Shown here: one piece after another, positions 47,625 to 58,289 of the stretch | Numbering within the stretch: position 1 is the first letter of the stretch | Layout of the letters: the number at the start of each line of letters is the position of its first letter | Assembly: GCA_026419785.1 (NCBI GenBank) | Contig: JAODTK010005801.1 | Location: 1 to 64,000, forward strand | Source: Sclerodactyla briareus | Taxonomy: Eukaryota > Echinodermata > Holothuroidea > Dendrochirotida > Sclerodactylidae | Direction of reading: 5' to 3' | DNA length: 64,000 bases | Notes under the pieces: model-generated | Database searches by the model: none | What the model was told of the DNA's origin: nothing | What the model saw: only the letters and a program-made list of their open reading frames with translations | Made by a program: the position numbers and the translations under genes

Positions 47625-49572
47625 CCAGCAGATTTAAGGGATGGCTTTGATTTGATTAAAACCATACCGCCACTCCTGCAGAACACAAGGTGCGAGAGAC
47701 CGCTCCCAGTGTCTCACCTGGTTAGTCGCATCAGTGTTTGTCATCTATTAGTCCCATGAACAATTTACAAGCATTTAATGTTTGCGTTAAGGTTTCTGGT
47801 ATATCATTTGACAGAAACGCCCTAAACTAACAGTGCCCAATTTCAAATCCGTAACGACTGCTTATTGACATTTTCTACCATATAATTTGTGGACATGTGA
47901 CTGAGATCTCCTAAATTCTGCAAATTAGACCATAATCAACTTTCTTTGACCCATTTTTCTCACTTCACTCGAGTGTTTACACTTTATCTGGTCAGTGTAG
48001 GGGCCCAGAAGAACACTGGCCCAGAAGAGGTTATGACAGGCAGGAGTAAACCTCCGGTTAAAAGGCAGGTTTTGACAATTTATGAAATCTCTGTCTGTCA
48101 CAGAAGTATCCTAGTTAAGATAATGGAAATAACATCCTAGGGGTTGAAATGATAAAACTCTGCAGAAACGTTTGTTATTGATAGCATGCTATAATGGCTT
48201 CAGCATCATGCTGGTCAGCTAGGTGCCCCAAAACTATAGCATTCTTAAAAAGGTAGCGTACAGTCTCTGGAGGGGTGTTTCAGGCAATGTTATATTATGA
48301 CAGTTATTTGGTCCATAGTGACCTTGAATGAACGCTTTGATACCTAAAACTGTTTTCCTGGAAAATTTTACCCTTGATTCTATCAGACGTCCCAAAATTT
48401 CTCCATATCACACAACAGTCACTAGAAATGTGGGCAAAGATGTTATTCTTTGGCAGTTTTCTTGACCTCGAATGACCTTTGATGACATGACTGTTTTTTA
48501 TGAAAAATGCGTGCCTTAAATATATGCACCAAGCCCCAAAAGCATTATGGTAATCAGTCACATTCTCTATGCTATCGCCCAAAGGTATTAAAATCAACTT
48601 TGGCCCCTTGTAACTGAAGACCAGTGTCATCGCAGCGGGGAGTTTGTTTTCGTCTATGTAGCAGACAGAACTATGACCTATCCCAAAATTGACATTTTTT
48701 TATATTTTTCTTTGGTCCTGTAACTCCTGAATTAAGCACATTTTCTTAAACTTGACCTCTTTGGCTTTTGACCTTGTCTTTAGATTTGTATTGATACTAA
48801 ACCCAAAAACTACCATGACCAATCTCTAGGAGCACCCTAACGCATTCCTTTCCACTTGTTACTGGCCATGTTAACAAAATTCGAAAAATTGTGTAATTTA
48901 TCAAATTATTCACCTTAAATACCTTACATTGACCTTGCCACTGTTGTTAAATTTATAAGGATCCAATGTGTAACATCTCCACCAAGTTTCAGAGGATTTC
49001 AACCAATTAAAATACATAAATTATGCCCTGGACTAGTGGAATGCGTATTTATTAACATTAAATTATCTCTGGGGCCCTCGTCCTACTGTAAAATTCATTT
49101 GGGCTATAGATAAACCATCTCCATGAGTATCGTCGACATCCAAACGAACTTCCAAAGATCGCATAATTTCTGCAAATTAGACTATTCATTAGCATTAGTA
49201 TGCCAGGAATCTAATCAATTCGTGTACTTTTCATAGTTGTTATTACTCCTAACGGCATCACCCATGCATCTACCGATCAAGAGTTATCTTGTCCACACGC
49301 TCCCTGCACATTTTCGTGATATGCAAATTTATGCGAATGAGTATGGTCTTTCGTGACGAAAAGTGGAAGCAACATCGGCACTCTCCACCGCGCACCTCCC
49401 AAAAAAGGTCCCAGCATGGCTTTCCCCGTTTCCGGGATATTGAACCACACAGACAGACAGACGCCAGACAGACAGACGGACAGCAGACAATCATACGGAC
49501 AGACAGACCACACACCCACAACAAAGGGTGAACCCTAGTCTCTCCTTGACAAAGTTCAGGCGAGACAAAAAT
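47625..49572 (+). repeat. Complex repeat family, copy 5 (head and tail, with a foreign middle)
   Basis: CTGTCCAGCAGATTTAAGGG, CGCCACTCCTGCAGAACACA and GACCGCTCCCAGTGTCTCAC start the unit. The match breaks at about 47965. Family sequence resumes by about 48310 with TAGTGACCTTGAATGA. The GGGGCCCTCGTCCTACTGTA block follows at about 49073, a GACAGAC array at 49450-49508 and the tail TTGACAAAGTTCAGGCGAGA at 49543-49562. Confidence 0.6.
49450..49508. repeat. GACAGACGGACG short tandem repeat, second copy
   Basis: GACAGACAGACGCCAGACAG and related tetranucleotide runs, in the same family context as 44918-44986. Confidence 0.85.
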
Positions 49573-49589
49573 GGGAGAATTTAATCTGT

Positions 49590-49665
49590 AACTAACTGTC
49601 AAGGCAATTAGAGGATGGTATTTGATTTGATAAACCATGAACCGCACTCCTTCCAGAACAAATGG
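49590..49665 (+). repeat. Complex repeat family, start block of a further unit
   Basis: CTGTCAAGGCAATTAGAGGA, GGTATTTGATTTGATAAACC and CGCACTCCTTCCAGAACAAA match the start blocks at 46876 and 47625. The block lies right after the tail of copy 5, as expected for head-to-tail units. The following sequence is unrelated. Confidence 0.55.
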
Positions 49666-49926
49666 GAGGACATGGTGAAGCCGAATTTCAATTGCTGAGG
49701 GATTTTGAACACTACCGTAGCAGCGGCTATCCCCACATCTGGCCTGCATACTGGTGCTCTGCTTGGCCTCTTTCTTCACCCTCGTGCCCTTAGGAAATCC
49801 AAAATAAAACAAAAACAAAACATTAGTTAACATTAATTTGTGTCCCTTTCTCGAAAGGTTATCTACTTGCTAGGGTTTAACTGTTCCTGTAAAGCGCTGC
49901 CTAAGCGGTTTTTGGTTTTTTCCAGC

Positions 49927-50045
49927 ACCTCGTGCGGGCGGTTCAAATCGCTCACCGTTATTTTCTATGGAGCCGTTTCCATGCACGCGGGCGGGCGTGC
50001 ATTTTCTCTCTCGCTCTGCCCGCGGCATGGAAAACACAGCTTATA
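49927..50045. repeat. GC-rich short dispersed element, copy 3, with perfect hairpins
   Basis: GCGGGCGG, then AAATCGCTCACCG, then GCCGTTTCCATGCACGCGGG, then GCCCGCGGCATGGAAAACAC. GTTTCCATGC on the left and GCATGG-AAAAC on the right form inverted ends. Inside, ATGCACGC and GCGTGCAT (49981-50002) form a perfect 8-bp inverted repeat around a 6-base spacer. The same vocabulary is present in copies 1 and 2 near the other end of the window. Confidence 0.6.
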
Positions 50046-50049
50046 GGCT

Positions 50050-52600
50050 TACACACAACACAACTGAGGCTACCTTGATATCCAGGTTCGAGGGAATGAA
50101 CCACCTCACCATTTCAACCAATTTGGAATAACACTGCTTGTAAACAAATAAACAATGAACAACACATGTAAAACGATTTTTTGTGTAACGGTCTGTAAAT
50201 TACTAACTTTAAAGATAAGACAGCAACTCGCAACGGATACACCGTGCCAGGGCGCGCCACTGTCTGACGTTGGGGGGGTCAAGATCAATTTGGGGGGGGT
50301 GGGGTTTCTAAACCTGATTTGAAACACATTTTGTGTGAAAAATCATCATGTATGGCGGCCCTCCCAAAAGTTGGGGGGTTCGTAACACCCGGACCTCCCT
50401 AAGTGGCTGCCGCCCTTGCAAACCGTGAGTAGATCAGCTTCGAATGTGTGCGCGCATCTACTGCATTACATTGTACACTTGATCAGCATTAGGCCACTTA
50501 AAAAAAAAAAGCTTTCTCAGTCCCCGCCGCAAACGCTTTTTTAGATAATTGTCAAATTTTTTTTTTTTTTTGACAACTTCACTGATAACTTCTTCAAAAT
50601 ATGGTTTTTACCAGGAAAAAAGCTTACTACGATGCCATTCAAACTATGTAAGGAACATGTTGGGATGGCTTTGAGGCCAATAGGGGGGGATAACCTCGGG
50701 AAAAAATAAAAAAAGAAGCTCATGCTCATTTCCCGAACTGCTGTACACGAATACATGTACTAAATATGGTATTCTGGACTGTCTGAGAGCAAAAAAAAAA
50801 AAAAAAAAAAACGGCCCTCACGCCCAAACCTTCAGCAAAGTTAGGACGAGAAACTATTTTTTTTTTACTTGGCTTATGATTGTGATCCCAATCCTGATCG
50901 ACCACTATATAAACTCTCTCCCCTCCCCCCTTCCTATCCAGAAGTGGGATTGAGCATAGTTGGAACTTTGGAGTAAGTCTCTGTGTTGTCCAGATGGAAC
51001 TAAAACACACAGGTTTGTATTGACCCATCCACAGTGAACAAAGGGAAACATGACCCCGAATACATTTGGGTAAACACGGTTCGTCTCTTTGTGACTCGGC
51101 CTCACAAGGCGTTAGCGTGGATGACATTGAGGACCCCTAAATTGATCAGTGTGGAGAAACAAAAACCTGGGAGGGAAAGACCCCAAGGCTTTCTAGATTA
51201 GGTTTGCAAGAAGGTGACATTTCATGATTCATAGCAAATGTCAATGAAAGCGATAGATTCGCGGAGTTATGATTCCTGGATGTTATGTTTCCTGATGATG
51301 TCAAAGGGAGACTGAACTGTGTATGTTCAACCCTAATGAAAGGTCATATGGGTGTGCTGTACTTTCTCAAAAAGGTAGGAATGACACAGTGGAACTAGAA
51401 ACAGACCATGCCCCCCGCACACATGAAGTTATATCTCGGCGAAACATTTGTACGAAGTACTACAATGTTCTCTTTTTCAGCAAGGTGACCTGCCTCTAGA
51501 AACCCATTTTTTTCATTTTTTATCCAATGCGTCATACCATCATAATGTCAAACTGTCCAGAACCCCCTGTCATGGCAATTTATAAGCATGTATTTTACCA
51601 CTTACGTTTTCAGTAACCCACTTACTAGCCGTGGGTTCTGGCATATTCTTAATGCTAGGCGCTGGCCAACCCAGCGTCATTCGTCATGGCAGACGGGCGT
51701 AAGTGGTGAAAGGTTAAGTCTCATTTGCGCAATCAAATGTTGGCGTATCCTGCTGATCTGGCCAACCTGCAATGGAGGTCTACACCTTCGGATGAATGGA
51801 CTCGAGGGAATATAAGACAACCAGCTTGATTTTGTGTCCTAGGCCCAAGGCACCCCATCTACATTGTCTCTGTCTATGTGATAACGGGGACATGTGAGGT
51901 CAATGCACAGTCTGTATTTATGGCTCAATTCATTGCCAGATGGTGCCCGTTCCGAGATCAGGGTGAGATCTGATGTGTCGCGGTCACTTGAATGAAACAA
52001 TAGATCAATATGCGGTGTTCAGAAATGCACTCAGAAATATCAGACATTACGAATTGACCTTCTGGGAACCCAGAAGAAATATTGTTCAGATGAAATCAGT
52101 TTATGGAATGGCCAGCACATTCATAGCCTATGTAAATATGGTTACTAGAAGCTTTTTTCAGCTTTGTATGATTGCGATTGCAATTTGAAGGTTGTCAGTG
52201 CTGCCAAAAACGACGTCACTCCTACCTCCTTGCCAACATTCATTGCATGGAGAGATGATTGAACTGCTCATTTCCTTGAAAACTTCGACAGGATGAACAT
52301 GCGTATGAATGCGAGGAGAGGTATTGGATCTTCGTTAATCCATTTCCTCCCCAACCGTGGGTATGAGCTATGAGAGTGCTACTACCTCCACACTGGAGGA
52401 TCCGTTCAATTGATTACATCCCTCCATGAGCCAACAACCTCTGGGTGGAGATTCCACTGGAACATGTTGGTCTATTACTGTTGCAAGGTGACACACATAT
52501 GGGTATGATTAACCATGTCCCGATGGTAACTCAAAGCGACTGACGACGTGAATCAGTGTTAGGTTAGTCAGATGTTCAAGTGACAGAGCAGAGTATGGTC
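50050..52600. other. Unassigned sequence
   Basis: GGGCGCGCCACTGTCTGACG at 50250 and the G-rich runs at 50271 and 50291 look like a decayed transposon terminus. Poly-A/T runs occur near 50565 and 50791. No gene is recognised. Confidence 0.4.
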
Positions 52601-52609
52601 GTTATTAGT

Positions 52610-52775
52610 CTCTTGGTAGTGACAGTGGGGTGTATTGTCAGTTTTCCACAGGTTGTCAGTCACAGAAGTAACCAAAGGCGTGGGTCACTGTAACCCAGCT
52701 GTGGATTCACTCAAGTACCAATGAAACGACTCACCTGACTTGGGTAGTAAGCAGGGGGGTCATGCAACTGACAAG
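52610..52775. repeat. Diverged dispersed repeat, member 3 of three
   Basis: GTCAGTCACAG, GGGTCACTGTAACCCAGCTG, AACGACTCACCTGACTTGGG and GGGGGGTCATGCAACTGACA resemble the blocks at 28240-28390 and 34850-35095. This is the weakest member. Confidence 0.35.
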
Positions 52776-52839
52776 CACTGGTTCCCCAACCAATTCAGTG
52801 AACATTCATGGCTGGTTTCCGGATGTTCTTTGTCAAATC

Positions 52840-52915
52840 TCTGCTAAGGTAGCGCACGGCCGGCTACGATGCGGGCCAGTCATGTAGGTCGTGGATTAGG
52901 TTCCCAGCAGATCCC
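52840..52915 (+). mobile_element. tRNA-derived SINE head remnant
   Basis: CTAAGGTAGCGCACGGCCGG resembles a D-arm/A box and GTGGATTAGGTTCCCAGCAG a mutated B box, with CTACGATGCGGGCCAGTCAT between. The spacing matches tRNA-derived SINE heads. It is not a plausible working tRNA. Confidence 0.4.
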
Positions 52916-52919
52916 ACCT

Positions 52920-54170
52920 CCTTTCCTCAGCGGCTAAATCCAACAATACACCCAACATGCAGGGGCAAATTTGGTTAATGCCGATGCTTGGAAATTTATT
53001 TTACTCAATACAAAGAGTTGTAAGTTTCAAATATGGATAGTGGATTTATGTGGCAAATGTTGTATGGCTGTCATACTCTGTAGAGAGTTTTTATGGCACG
53101 ATGTTGTATATTTTCTCTCAAAGCAGGTTGGCCAGCCCATAGCAGGCAAATAACTGGACGCTGCCCTCATTAATAAAAGATAACACACACTTGCATAATT
53201 GCATATATATGTACAGAAGTTACCAAACACCAAATCTCTGAGAAAAACAATTAATGAATTATAAAAGTCAAAAATCATATAGAGTGCCGTCATCCTTCAT
53301 ATATATATATGAGCAGGTGTGTGAGAAGAATAGTTAACTGATCATCTCCAAATTGTTGCCAGGTGGTTATGACATCAAATCAGGTAGGCCGGGAGGTTAT
53401 TACCTAGGCCTACGTTATGAATAATTAGAACAGATATCAAATTAACTTACGCACGAGCACTTGACAAGCATCTGGCCTGTGAAAGGAAACAGGGGCATCA
53501 TTGAAGCAGACATCAGAAGGTGATTTTGCAATAAATAATGAGAGTGGAAAACGAGAAAATATGTACAAGGAGCGGTTCAATAAGCACGTCAATGAAGCAT
53601 TTGATGCTCAATCTTCCAGCCATTCCACTGGCCTTTTACTGCAAATAAATTTCTTAGCCAGTTGTAGGTAATAATTGTTCATGAAGGCGACAGCCACATT
53701 CATATTTTCTTTTGGAGGGGGAGGGGGGCGGAGGGGGGGAGGGGAGGGTGGTAGGAGGGTTAGATATTTCATGTGACACATGTCTGTGCGCTATACCAGT
53801 CTAGTTTACCAGTGGCAAGGAGACTGCCACAAGACGAGTCTTGCCTGGTCCAGGCTGGTTGTGCTATCAGAACCAAAATTGGACCACATCTACTAAGTTC
53901 CAGGAATTAAATCAGACAAACTTTAGAATCTGGCCTATATTAGGCAAATTAGTAACATTTAATGACCTTCAGTGACATTGACTCTACCGGTGAACTTATA
54001 GGGACTGATGTAGATATGACATGGATCCAAAATGGTTTATTTTAGCGAGGAAAAAGTACCAGTTACCAGTCAAAACCAGACGTTATACACTGTACATCTT
54101 TCCGATACAGGGTTAAAGGCTGTAAAGTTTGTGTATGTTTGCCAGTCGAAAAGCCTCCAATCTCAATGAT
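52920..54170. other. Unassigned sequence
   Basis: A G-rich tract at about 53716-53760 and a short (AT)n run near 53298-53311. No gene is recognised. Confidence 0.45.
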
Positions 54171-54179
54171 AAATTATGT

Positions 54180-54570
54180 CATACGTGCACAACCGTGCAA
54201 ATTTTCTTTGTTTATTTCACTTTAAAGTGAAACTTGTGTGTAAGAGAGGATTGTGCTGTGGTCAGTTAGTAGGTGTTAATGGTTATTTTGGTAAGAGAAA
54301 TACAACAGAGCTTATACAGAATGTTGAGTTATTTCAAACACTGATACAATGGAATGCATAACATGATTATCCATGCTTTTTAACTGTGACATCATGTGGT
54401 ATTATGGAAGTGGATTCTCCCTTAATTCCTCTGCATAAGAGGACACACCTAAGTATAGGCTCATAATTATGGATCCACATAAGAACAGTATAGTGAGAGG
54501 GGTTTGAACCTCTAAATATCATATTGAAATGGGGTTGGACCTTAGATATGTTTTCCATTTCCACCAATGT
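54180..54570. repeat. Diverged dispersed repeat, member 2 (partner at 20095-20460)
   Basis: AATTTTCTTTGTTT, GATTGTGCTGTGGTCAGTTA, GTTAATGGTTATTTTGGTAA, GAGAAATACAACAGAGC, AATGTTGAGTTAT, ATGCATAACAT and GAAATGGGGTTGGACCTTA match the 20.1 kb copy in order. The spacing is similar, and there are many substitutions. Confidence 0.6.
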
Positions 54571-54574
54571 CTGT

Positions 54575-57500
54575 TGTCTCCAAGCCTGCGTGTCCCTTAT
54601 CCTGGATCAGAATATTCAACGGGAATCATTAGAAAACTGGTTGATATGTAAGGCAACCTACCTTCTATAGATCGGTTCTGCATTAACGTAGTGTTAGCCT
54701 GCTATGTGTGCTTCAAGTGCCCATTGTTAATTGATTACCATAACAAGTTGGGTTTATGGACATTTCTAAGCCAGGATGCTCCAATTGTAGACGAAAACTT
54801 ACTGGCAAAAGTGATGGGCGATGGGGTGGCAAAACCGGACTTTTGTGTTTTGCCCGATGTTCAATGGAGCAGGGGTGGGGTGCATGGTCCAAAATGTGGT
54901 AAGGGAACATATGCTTTTCAAAGTGATAACAATGTATGAATTTCAATAGAAAACAATTTAATAGTGGGACCAGGTGGTGCCAAGTTACGTCATCATTATT
55001 ATTGCTGATGGGCTGATTATGATCGCACAATACACAGGCACAAAATTCAACGGACTGTAACTCCATACGAAAGTTTCATATGAATGCGGGGTTTGAGAGC
55101 TGACGCATTAAGGTTCTCCAGATAATTTATTAGCCTCTTCATATTTATGCTGCAGTTGAATTCAACCTCAAAATTGGACAATCTCTTCCAAAAAAATAGA
55201 GTCAGAACAAATAAAACGTTGTGCTATTGGACCTGAAAAAAGAGTTCTATGTTTTCTTCTGCGATGCCTTTGTTCAAGAGGGGGGAACATCAGGAAATCT
55301 CAACCAGACGGTGTGCTGGGATCATGATTGGGTTTGAGTTTAGTACAACCAACCAGACAGCCAGCTAAATCACACTTTACTGGGACAGCCATTCAGCTTG
55401 TCCAAGCAATGACATTCACCGTCCAATGGACGACAATGCCGGAACCGACAGGGAAAAAACAGTGCTCACCAAATTTTCGCTGGTTCTACATTTATCACCA
55501 AAGAGAAAAATGCCTCGGTTCAACTAGCAGTTTACAGCAGCGTTGGCGAGGAGGGGAGGAATAGAGGGATTTCGAATCCCAAACTGCAGAAAAACTCTCC
55601 CGGAACACTACCCCAAGAAGGGACCTTCCCCTCAACATGGTTATTTTTGTGGTTGTTTATGCCTAATGCATATCAGAGTACCTCTGTTCAGTTCCAAACC
55701 CCTCTTAGAATAAATCACAGGGAGGGAATTACCTCCCAGATTTGAAAAGGATAGCGCCAATACTGGTGCACAGGTATTTTTCTGATTAATACACTTGTTG
55801 CCCTGCAGAGAGAAGGCACAAGCAAGAGAGGCATATGGGTAAAAGTTGCAGTTTGATTTGAAAACACGGTAGTAGCTCCGAACTCCTACCAGACCCTCCG
55901 TTTTAAATTGATTTAACTAGGGGTGCGCAATTCTTTTTTCTTCATTACCATATCCATCCCAAAAGGACTCAGCTCTAAAATGAAACGGTAAGGGGCAGTC
56001 TCCCTATTGTTTGGGGTAGGGGAGAGTCACCCTAATATTTGTCATAGACCACTCATTACCTTTGACTCATAACTCACGTAAACTTTTGGGGGAATGGGGG
56101 ACACGCCTCTCCCTCAATTTTAGAACCAATCTCCCGCTAGGTGCTACTCCTGCAGCTGCCTCCCGGCAGTGTCTCAAAATAGTTTCGTTCCAGCGGACTG
56201 TGAGACGACGTTTGCCATCGTCCACTCAAAAAGAGTTGATTATTTGATAGCATTTACATTATTGTTTCAACTCTGACCAAACTGGGAACAGCAGCGTGCA
56301 AATGACACCAAGGCACAAAAATCCACAATGTACGTGGTAACTGGTAATGATCTTACATGGGAATCAGTCTAATCTGTATTCCTCAGCTCCAAAAGGTGTG
56401 GGAAAACATGGCCAAAGTCCATGTAATGATGATGTTCATTTAACAAGCATATATAGTGAACATAGCAATGTTGGGACCAAATGAAAGGTAGTCCAAATGC
56501 TACCAAAGTTTGTTCGAAAAAAACTCAACTTAAGAGGTGGGAAATTATGGGAATTGGGCAAATAGAGGGCGCCAGTCACATGGGGGGGGGGGGGGGGGAA
56601 TGTCATGGCCAATTTCCAATCAATGCAAGATGTCTCTTTGGTGGACATGTTTGCAATGTTTTGTGTCCATCACACAGTAGAAACATTGCGAGAGTTGTGT
56701 GGCCCTTATGTCAACCAAGTTTGCCTCCATTGCAGCAGGGAGGAGGGCAACAAACCGAAATCATAATATCCCTGGGACCGGACCGGACATAATTGGCACC
56801 CAGGGATACATCAAATTCTGAGAAAGAGTTTGAAATCTATGGGATAGGGAGGGAATGAGTTTATGGCCAAATAAACGACTCATGAAGAGTGTGACCAACA
56901 TAACCACAATCTTATCTTATAAATGCTTCCGGCATGGACATGTTCATTGCACAGAGGAGGCGGGGAGGGGGTAGGGTATGACTCCCTCCTGCAGGGGTAA
57001 GAGAAAGGCTATAACAGTAATCGGATGACTTGTTAGCCTAGAAACAAAGAGAGTCTGTTCAACACAACAAAATATCATGTCTCGGATTGAATTTAGGGAA
57101 GAAATCCTAAACTCCCAGGCCTGATAGCATTCTCTTGAATTGCAACCTACTGAAAGGGTGGAATTCCGGTTGACTGAGGTGGTGGATGCCGACTGTTGTG
57201 ACTGCTGATCCGTAACAAAAACTCGTCGGAGCCCTTGAAGAACAGAATATCAAGGAATTTCCTTTCAGGGCATTCATTTTGAGGGGTGTTGAACCTTTTT
57301 AGGAGCCAAGATTTGCCTTTCGGATTTGTTGATCAGGTACAATGGCGACATTCTGCTAGTGATAGGGGTCCGCAATCAAATTAGCCCGTCTCATGCATAC
57401 ACCACAAGCGTTATCGACATCGTGGGAGTTTCTTTCGCTTGACACCGAGTTTTGTTCACTTATAAAGCTCCATCCAGTGACATATTCAAAATGTACAGAT

Positions 57501-57930
57501 AAAGTCCCTCGAATTAGTTGACTCCTACGAATGGGAGATGGAGGGGGATGGTTAGGGGGATATACAGTGGGCACATGCCCCTTTTCATGATTACAGTTAA
57601 AGAGATGAAAATAATAAATCATAATATTTTTTATGTGACCTGTGAACTGGATTACTTATCTTTCTTCAGGCTGCTTGCCTACTAAACCATACCGCTGATA
57701 TTCATCAATAGTAAAATTAATAATGAGAATACCACTAATAAATATCCCATCTTTCAAAGTGCCTTTCCAATGGAAGTGCTGAAGACACATAATGATATAC
57801 CCCACTCATGAATCAGGTTACGTACACTGACCATCCAACGTGAGTACGTTGCTCGTGACATTTCGGGCAAGTTGTAACCTGTTCTAAAAGGTCCACCATT
57901 TGGCCTGGTAGGGTGCTAAGGGCACCAGAA
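54575..57930. other. Unassigned sequence, possible MRPS11 intron or downstream DNA
   Basis: Poly-G at 56582-56599. This interval lies 3' of the MRPS11 exon on the minus strand, where the next exon would be expected. I searched it for a reverse-complement GFRNAKKGT coding stretch and did not find one. Confidence 0.4.
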
Positions 57931-57938
57931 AGACTCAT

Positions 57939-58008
57939 TGGTCTGCAGTGGGATTTGAACCCCCAATCGTTGATCTTCAGTCCGGAGCTCTGCCGACTGG
58001 CCTAATCT
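57939..58008 (-). mobile_element. tRNA-Phe-like SINE head or pseudogene
   Basis: On the minus strand TTAGGCCAGTCGGCAGAGC forms the D-arm/A box, GGACTGAAGATC surrounds a GAA anticodon as in tRNA-Phe, and GGGGGTTCAAATCCCACTGC is a good B box. The anticodon stem does not pair well and the acceptor ends do not match. It lies inside the intron just downstream of the MRPS11 exon. A SINE head or pseudogene is more likely than a working tRNA. Confidence 0.5.
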
Positions 58009-58153
58009 CATTTTTTTATTAGCCTCAGGAGAGGGATTTCATTAGAGGGGGAGAATAAGCTGCGTGAACATGAAATTATATAGGACCAGCAGTTCCCCGA
58101 CAGAAAGTAAAGTAGTTTCTGGATCCATCGGAGAAGGATCAGTAACCACTAAC

Positions 58154-58287
58154 CTGAAACATGATCGGTGACGGTGATGATGGTATTGTTATACGATGCC
58201 TTGATGTGGGCGATCGGTATCTTCTCGTAAGGTACGCCATTGAATACAAGTGGGGGCTCAGAACTGTTCTTCGCCGCCTCTAGATCT
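58154..58287 (-). CDS. MRPS11: Internal exon of mitochondrial ribosomal protein uS11m (MRPS11)
   Basis: This is one internal exon of the mitochondrial small-subunit ribosomal protein uS11m. The protein sits on the platform of the mitoribosome small subunit and contacts rRNA. On the minus strand the exon gives 44 whole codons plus one base at each end. It contains IPIAHIKASYNNT followed by ITVTDHVS, the start of the uS11 domain; human MRPS11 has IPIAHIKASHNNT at the same point. The acceptor is a pyrimidine-rich tract ending CCTCCTGGTTTCAG just upstream (58288 is its last G). The donor is CAG/GTTAGT at 58153. The upstream intron is phase 2 and the downstream intron phase 1. Cytosolic RPS14 is the main alternative, but its matching segment reads HIFASFNDT, a poorer fit. 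The first exon(s) and the C-terminal exons, with the GFRNAKKGT-type segment, were not found. They may lie outside the window or be too short to spot by eye. Confidence 0.85.
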
Positions 58288-58289
58288 CT

